From positions 186,001 through 250,000 of the forward strand of contig CAJQUW010014281.1 in the NCBI GenBank assembly GCA_907163375.1: DNA of 64,000 bases. The letters are read 5' to 3'. The notes under the pieces are model-generated. The model saw only the letters and a list, made by a program, of their open reading frames with translations, did no database searches and had not been told where the DNA came from. Shown here one piece after another: positions 58,940 through 64,000 of the stretch (the first letter of the stretch is position 1; the number at the start of each line of letters is the position of its first letter). This DNA is from Prostheceraeus crozeri (taxonomy: Eukaryota; Platyhelminthes; Polycladida; Euryleptidae). Position numbers and translations under genes: made by a program.

Positions 58940-59782
58940 CAGGGGTCATCAAAAATTGATTGCAATTAAATTGCTCAGTCCAATCAATTAATTTTAATTG
59001 AAAGTTTGACTAATCAATTAATTTGCAATGGACTCCTGGGCAATCAATTAATTGGTAATTGGAATTACAGACAATCAATTAATTGATATTGAAATGTACC
59101 CAATCAATTAATTGATAATAGAATTTATTAATTAACTGATCGATAATTATTAATTAGTCAATGGAAAAACATGTAGGCCTATATTTCATAAAATAGAGTT
59201 AGCCTAGAATAATTGTATTCATATTGGAACTCGATTCAATCAGTTAAAATGCCGGTATTAATATTGTATGATCATTTTGCATCCCCATAGTTTTGATGTT
59301 CACTGATTTTATTGATTCAGATTTCAATAATTATCATCGTTTCATGAACTCTCAGCTTTGACCCTCCCCCTATATTATCTAGTTGTTCATGGATAATGAC
59401 TTTCGAAGCTTGACAAGTAAGGGCAATCATGTTGAAGAATATGCAGTAGATCAGAGAGTTGAGAGGTGTCAGATTGAGTCAGCAGAATGAATTTTGTACA
59501 GTGGATGCGCAGGAAGAAGCGAAAATCTTAGGTGAATTGTAATGCTATATATTACAATGGAGTGAAACTTGATAAAATAATTGAATCAATTAATTGATTA
59601 TGAATCAATCAATCAATTGATATTGGGACATGCAGCAATCAATTGATTGATAATTGGAAATGAAAACAATCAATTAATTGATATTGAGTTGAATACAATA
59701 AATTAATTGATAAATGAAATTCAGCGCAATCAATTAATTGACATCAATTAATTGAGGTTCAATTAATTTTTGAAGACCCCTG
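58940..59782. mobile_element. hAT-type MITE with perfect 8-bp target duplication
   Basis: Starts CAGGGGTCATCAAAAATTGA and ends with the inverse of CAGGGGTCTTCAAAAATTAA. CATCAATG flanks both sides exactly (58932-58939, 59783-59790). Each end has about five CAATCAATTAATTGAT-like repeats. Length is 843 bp, with no coding capacity. Inserted within piggyBac-2. Confidence 0.92.
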
Positions 59783-59790
59783 CATCAATG

Positions 59791-60309
59791 CAAAATGTAT
59801 GCGGAGCATAGTTTGATTTAAGGCGAAGTTTTGCACATGTCCGTGTACAGTAGTAATTACTTGTCTTGCATGTAAGCGCTTGCATATGAATAGATTGAAA
59901 TAATGTATGTGGATCACCCTATATTCAGATTTTCCTCGAATTCCTTTTTCAAAACGGCACCCTACGCCGCTGATAAATTCAAATTGTAATTGCAATATTT
60001 TTATTCAGGGCATTGGAGTGTAGGCCTCCGCTAGTTCACTGTTTGTCATTTAGATAGAATAACTCCGATATTTTAAGATCGAACGATGCATTTCAGCACC
60101 TTCCCTGCTCAGTTATAGAAAATCGGAGTTTTTCTTTTTAAATAGCAAACATTGAAGTTGTACCCTCCAATCCCCAAATGAGAATATTTGTGCAACTGAA
60201 AGCTTCTTTAAATACATAATTTTAATATATAATCCACATATTTGACTTTTACTATCTTCAAGATTGAACATGCAATAACGAAGAAAGATAATGGATGGAT
60301 GCAATATGG
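59791..60309. other. Interior of piggyBac-2, no gene recognised
   Basis: No coding signal seen. Confidence 0.4.
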
Positions 60310-60448
60310 AGTGGTAATTGACAAAACATGGACTAATGCAAAGTCCCGGTTTTCCTGGACAGACATCACAAAATACGGTAGTTTTTTTAATCCTACCAAG
60401 TGAATAACACACACGGCATCTTTTAGTCGGATGAATGTTATTTCCTCT
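60310..60448 (-). repeat. Duplicate of the piggyBac-2 transposase 3' end
   Basis: A 139-bp copy of 61160-61298, with only a few differences, 850 bp downstream of the original on the transposase strand. It re-encodes the C-terminal zinc finger (CYSLGRIKKTTVFCDVC, then GLCISPCFVNYHS) in an open frame (60412-60113) that runs on into new sequence. Confidence 0.85.
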
Positions 60449-61151
60449 CCAAGTTATTTCTCAATATATCTATATTCATGTCTTCAATGTATATATATAT
60501 ATATATTCTTGAATTTTCCGAGTGGGCGGTCAGCTATAGTTGACTAATAATTTTGATGTGGCTGAATATATCTGAACTACGAAAGTTGATTATGACTATG
60601 ATTGAATTATAATGTTACATTTATTAAATTATTGCATGTAATCCACTGCGAATATGCAAATAGTCAACATACGTACTTAATTTTAAAACTAAACATAGAA
60701 AACAAGGCGGACAGAGATACAAGAAATTTCTGAATTTTTCATTTTCGTCATTGGGTTTAATTCATTAAATAATTATTGAACATAGATATTTATCTGGATT
60801 GAGCTTCAGAAGTTTATTATTTGGTTATTATATTTGTATGAATAAAGGAATTTCATTATGTCTCAGTACTCTTAGTACATGTTTATCGTATTTCCAAAAC
60901 CATCGAAATCGTATAATGAATTGAACGTTATATCACATTGATTACAAATTTTACAAGTACGTTTAGACTCTAAATTTAATCATACGCCTAATACTCTAAA
61001 TTTAATCAAACAGGGCTACATTCAAGTCATGATGGAGCACGCGTTATTCTTGAGCTTCCATGTATCGTGTGAATAGTTGACATGTCGTCATTCACATGAT
61101 TAAATATTCCAATAAACCCCATAAAAGTAAAAATACGAAGTGAAAAGAAAT
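60449..61151. other. Downstream flank of the transposase; (TA)n run, no gene
   Basis: Contains a TA microsatellite at about 60490-60506 and AT-rich DNA. Confidence 0.5.
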
Positions 61152-62987
61152 TTATTTTGAGTGGTAATTACCAAAACATGGAGTAATGCAAAGTCCCGGT
61201 TTTCCTGGACAGGCATCACAAAATACGGTAGTTTTTTTAATCCTACCAAGTGAATAACACACACGGCATCTTTTAGTCGGATGAATGTTATTTCCTCTTG
61301 GTTGAAACTTAGATGGAAAATGCGAGTTTGAAGCACACGACGCATTTCGAGGTGTAAGAGGTTGCCTCCCTACCCCTGTTTCACACAGAAAGAGACGAAC
61401 ACATGACATTAAGAAATTTTGAAAATTTTCCTTGCCCCCGTAAATGGAATAAACAATGTGGGCATTGAGGCACATTCGTTGAATAAGATGTATGCACACT
61501 TTATGGAACCAGCGGTATGATTTTCGAGTTGCGTCATAAGTATGTAAAATTTGATCAGCACGATCAACTCCTCCCATAAATTTGTTATACTCCGACATGG
61601 TAGTACTCTTTCTAAAAATTATTCTCTTTCCACCTTTTATAACACGCTGACAATCGGGAAGAGCAACTTTGTTTTTTGTATCAATCATAAAAACAATTTT
61701 CTGTCCAGACGACTTTCTATCACAAAATTTAGATAGAAGCAAGTCGTCCGAACGCAAAAACTTTGTCTCTCTTACATTTACCACGGCCTCCTGAAGCATG
61801 GGCGGGACACCACGGTTCGGACGAATAGTGCCGACTAAAAGCGTTCTTCTTGATAATAAATAATTGGCCAACCTGACACTGTTCAACCAATTATCACACC
61901 AAACAGTGTATCCTAAATCCAATAGTTCATCACAAAGATGAACAACGATTCGCTCCGAAACACTGAGACTGGAACAAGCGGAGGCAAACTGATCATGATC
62001 TGCTTTTACAGTGTGAAATGAAAAGTTCAATGTAAAACCAGAGTCACTTTCGCATAAAAAATAAATTTTGATTCCGAAGCGCCTTCTCTTCGCCGGTATG
62101 TATTGTTTAAAATACAGCCGACCTTTATATAAAAGTAAAGACTCGTCCACAGTCACATTCTGAGATGGCCTATACACATCCTTACAAATCGAACGAATCA
62201 AGTTAACAAATGGCTGAATCTTACGAAGACAATTCTCTTCGCCACCGAGATTTTCATAATTTGCGAATCGAATGAAATGTAAAATCAAGAGAAAACGATC
62301 TCGTGTAAGAGAAAATTCGGAGTGAAGGAAGGGAGTACAAACTAAATCATCAGTACTCCAGTAGTCAGTGAGTTGAGGCTTCCTCACGACGCCCATCAGC
62401 AGTACAATACCGATGAATTTCTTCATTTCGGCGAAAGAGCAATTCGTCCAATTTCTAAAGCGAGAATGGGGCTTTAGAGCTTCTGTTTGAAGATAGATAG
62501 AAGCACGAATATTTGTAAATTGCACAAGTGTTTCGATTAACTCATCCGTAATAAAAAAACTGAGAGCACTTCTGCAAATGTCAACATCACTTGTATTTGA
62601 CAGCATTGCTTCTTCATATGTTGTTCGAAGACCTGCGGCACCGAGAAAGGGTGGGAGCTCCGAACGACTATCGTTCGCCTCTTCGACAATTTTCCACGGA
62701 CTGGCAATTTGAGCAGAAGTCGTGCGAGAAACAGCAGCGGAGCCGGAAGCGGAGGACACGAAAGAATCCTTGAGAATAGGTGGAGAATCAGCTTTGGCGA
62801 ATGACGTAAAATTAACAGGTGATGGATCGGGCGGCAACATAGTCAACTGCGGTAGGACGGAGTCATCAAGATCAGAAAACTGATCTGAATCATCAGAGTC
62901 GCTTTCACTAACATTATCCATTTCGTCGTCACTGTTTAGGCAGATCAATTCTACAGTACGATCCAGTGAATATCGTTTGCGGTACAT
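61152..62987 (-). CDS. piggyBac-2 transposase, intact 611 aa
   Basis: A cut-and-paste transposase specific for TTAA. The N-terminus is acidic and Ser-rich (residues 20-45). The DDE-type core has the piggyBac landmarks YWSTDDL (209-215), TVDESLLLYKGR (D281), TVWCDNWLNS (D365), VFMIDTKNK (D436) and NKFMGGVDRADQ (D474, D477). The C-terminus is a Cys/His finger: CRVC (C574/C577), CDAC (C590/C593), C600, C604, H609. All three expected acidic residues and the finger are present with no stop. ATG 62987 is the first in frame and lies about 360 bp inside the right terminus. It is a different subfamily from piggyBac-1. The length is normal for the family. Probably active or recently so. Confidence 0.93.
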   Translation of the reverse strand: MYRKRYSLDRTVELICLNSDDEMDNVSESDSDDSDQFSDLDDSVLPQLTMLPPDPSPVNFTSFAKADSPPILKDSFVSSASGSAAVSRTTSAQIASPWKIVEEANDSRSELPPFLGAAGLRTTYEEAMLSNTSDVDICRSALSFFITDELIETLVQFTNIRASIYLQTEALKPHSRFRNWTNCSFAEMKKFIGIVLLMGVVRKPQLTDYWSTDDLVCTPFLHSEFSLTRDRFLLILHFIRFANYENLGGEENCLRKIQPFVNLIRSICKDVYRPSQNVTVDESLLLYKGRLYFKQYIPAKRRRFGIKIYFLCESDSGFTLNFSFHTVKADHDQFASACSSLSVSERIVVHLCDELLDLGYTVWCDNWLNSVRLANYLLSRRTLLVGTIRPNRGVPPMLQEAVVNVRETKFLRSDDLLLSKFCDRKSSGQKIVFMIDTKNKVALPDCQRVIKGGKRIIFRKSTTMSEYNKFMGGVDRADQILHTYDATRKSYRWFHKVCIHLIQRMCLNAHIVYSIYGGKENFQNFLMSCVRLFLCETGVGRQPLTPRNASCASNSHFPSKFQPRGNNIHPTKRCRVCYSLGRIKKTTVFCDACPGKPGLCITPCFGNYHSK

Positions 62988-63229
62988 AATAGTTAGTGTT
63001 CACAATCTCAGTTGGAAAAAAATCAGTTCTGAAGAAATCAGGTTTATTAGCCAAATATTAGCAAATGCACTGTTTGAGATAAAAGGGTTTCCGCGTCAAC
63101 GTTTGGATGACAATGACATGTTTTGCGATAAGAGATACCGATACGCCCCCAAGTAAAAAATGTTCTCCAAAGTTATCAACATTTCGTCCTTCATTATCTT
63201 ATCACTTTAACACGTGTTTTCCCGCTGAA

Positions 63230-63347
63230 TTTTATGGCTCGTAGAGCAGGCCATGCCGCACTGAGAGGAAAACTTCTTATGACTCGCACAGCGAGCCATC
63301 CGCATGTGAAAGAATAATTTTTCAATACATTAGCCGCTGTGAAAGGG
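63230..63347. repeat. Right subterminal palindromes of piggyBac-2
   Basis: GGCTCGTAGAGCAGGCC and GACTCGCACAGCGAGCC are imperfect palindromes mirrored by GGCTCGCAGAGCGAGCC at 57538-57554. Confidence 0.65.
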
Positions 63348-63351
63348 TTAA

Positions 63352-63844
63352 AAGAAGCAAGCAGAGACGGAACGATAATAAGATCACCAAGTTTTCTCAA
63401 TAATAGCAACATGACATCAAGTTTACATCGAACTTCTTTTTCTTGATGTTTGGACATTTCTCGACAGGCCTTACAGCTCAGGGATGCGGAGTCGGAGTCC
63501 TATCATTTTTGCTGGGGTCGGAGTCGGACTCCGGTCTATAACTAGACCCGAAGTATAATACAAACAAATTATTTATCCTCGTGCATAGCTGTCACTGTCT
63601 TGATGTCAACTTTCTCTGTCAAACAAAAGTACAGAGACAACAGTCCATACAAAGCTTGTAATACCTGAAGGAATGAACCGTGATAATGGAAAAAGGATTG
63701 TCTTTTCACTTGATGATTTAGTAGAGAAGACAAGCCTTCCTAGCTTCGATCACACCTACGCGCCAAAGGTCACATCAGAGACAAAAATGAAATACTAGTT
63801 TGTTTGAAAACATTATCTTCTCACCCTCACGTTAATCGTGTGTG
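63352..63844. other. Unique flank with GGAGTCGG simple repeats
   Basis: Repeated CGGAGT/GGAGTCGGA near 63485-63535, otherwise no gene. The sequence does not match the flank expected from the left arm of the giant palindrome. Confidence 0.5.
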
Positions 63845-64000
63845 ATGACTCGTCTGAAGCGCATATTAAAGTCGAAAGTGTACTCATATATTTTGGAGAA
63901 GGATGGGAGATATTCCTGCCTGGTAGAGACTGGAGAAAAACCGTGTGAAGCACACATCAACAAGATGGGAGGAGCCGAGTCGTATGCATTCAACTTAAAG
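63845..64000 (+). CDS. Possible BED-type zinc-finger ORF, runs off window
   Basis: ATG at 63845 opens 52 codons without a stop to the window edge. The segment ILEKDGRYSCLVETGEKPC, followed by EAHI and ending SYAFNLK, resembles a BED finger (aromatic/DG(K/R)YxC ... C ... NLKRH) as found at the N-terminus of hAT transposases and their host-gene descendants. The His residues would lie beyond the window. Confidence 0.35.
   Translation, partial: MTRLKRILKSKVYSYILEKDGRYSCLVETGEKPCEAHINKMGGAESYAFNLK

Larger units (their letters stand above)
57523..63347 (-). mobile_element. piggyBac-2, apparently complete
   Basis: TTAA on both sides (57519-57522, 63348-63351). Ends are CCCCTTCACTGCGGC and the inverse of CCCTTTCACAGCGGC. 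Subterminal GGCTCGCAGAGCGAGCC-type palindromes lie near both ends (about 57538 and 63237-63299). It contains one intact transposase ORF and a later hAT MITE. Length is 5825 bp. Confidence 0.87.

Noticed and set aside
58940-59760. CRISPR-like array of CAATCAATTAATTG repeats
   Set aside because: Spacing is irregular, orientation is mixed, and they lie at the ends of a eukaryotic hAT-type MITE.
1-64000. tRNA, rRNA or conserved host genes
   Set aside because: None could be recognised by eye; a tRNAscan-SE or Rfam search would be needed to exclude small RNAs.

Overview
This is eukaryotic (metazoan) DNA, AT-rich, with spliceosomal introns and very little that looks like a host gene. Nearly every recognisable coding region belongs to a transposable element. 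The sequence alone does not name the species. The mix of CR1/L2-like LINEs, CACTA-like, Tc1/mariner, Tigger, piggyBac and RAG1-related transposons, plus many copies of the octamer TAGGCCTA, fits a marine invertebrate or basal deuterostome better than a mammal, insect or plant.

Region 1 (1-23112) is a nest of insertions. A CR1/L2-like LINE on the minus strand (ORF1 22985-22371; ORF2 from about 22374 to 21530, continuing 932-1 and off the window) is split by a 20.6 kb DNA transposon at 933-21529. The transposon has CCCAGTGAACA ends, a TA target duplication and GACGTC-rich subterminal repeats. It carries two plus-strand genes: a spliced CACTA-type transposase (exons 1459-1526, 1952-2034, 10962-12858) and a DUF4806 partner protein in eight phase-consistent exons (13396-21312). 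The second intron of the transposase gene is itself interrupted by a 7.4 kb element (2124-9565) with CACACTAAAAAAA ends, a TA duplication, arrays of CCGTTAT/ATAACGG and its own spliced gene of unknown function. The large DUF4806 intron holds a hairpin MITE and a dead Tc1 element.

Region 2 (23797-27369) is the most notable object. It is a 3.57 kb transposon with long terminal inverted repeats of about 438 bp that begin CACGGTG, flanked by a 4-bp GGAT duplication. Its single intact 695-codon ORF has an N-terminal zinc region resembling the N-terminus of RAG1 and a core with RAG1-like CxxC ... HxxxxH ... SE spacing. It resembles the N-RAG-TP elements described from molluscs.

Region 3 (27370-32923) holds non-autonomous repeats and a decayed LINE reverse transcriptase.

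Region 4 (32924-57522) is a giant inverted duplication. Its arms, 32924-42480 and 47533-57522, are about 7 kb each once later insertions are subtracted. They carry dead Tigger, mariner-like and reverse-transcriptase fragments and a further palindrome inside each arm. The left arm was later hit by a 5'-truncated LINE (35432-37833) and the right arm by a decayed piggyBac (51432-54413). The spacer has a mariner relic and an older, smaller inverted repeat.

Region 5 (57523-63347) is a piggyBac element with an intact 611-codon transposase, a partial duplication of the transposase 3' end, and a hAT-type MITE with a perfect 8-bp duplication. The last 156 bases hold what may be the start of a BED-type zinc-finger ORF.
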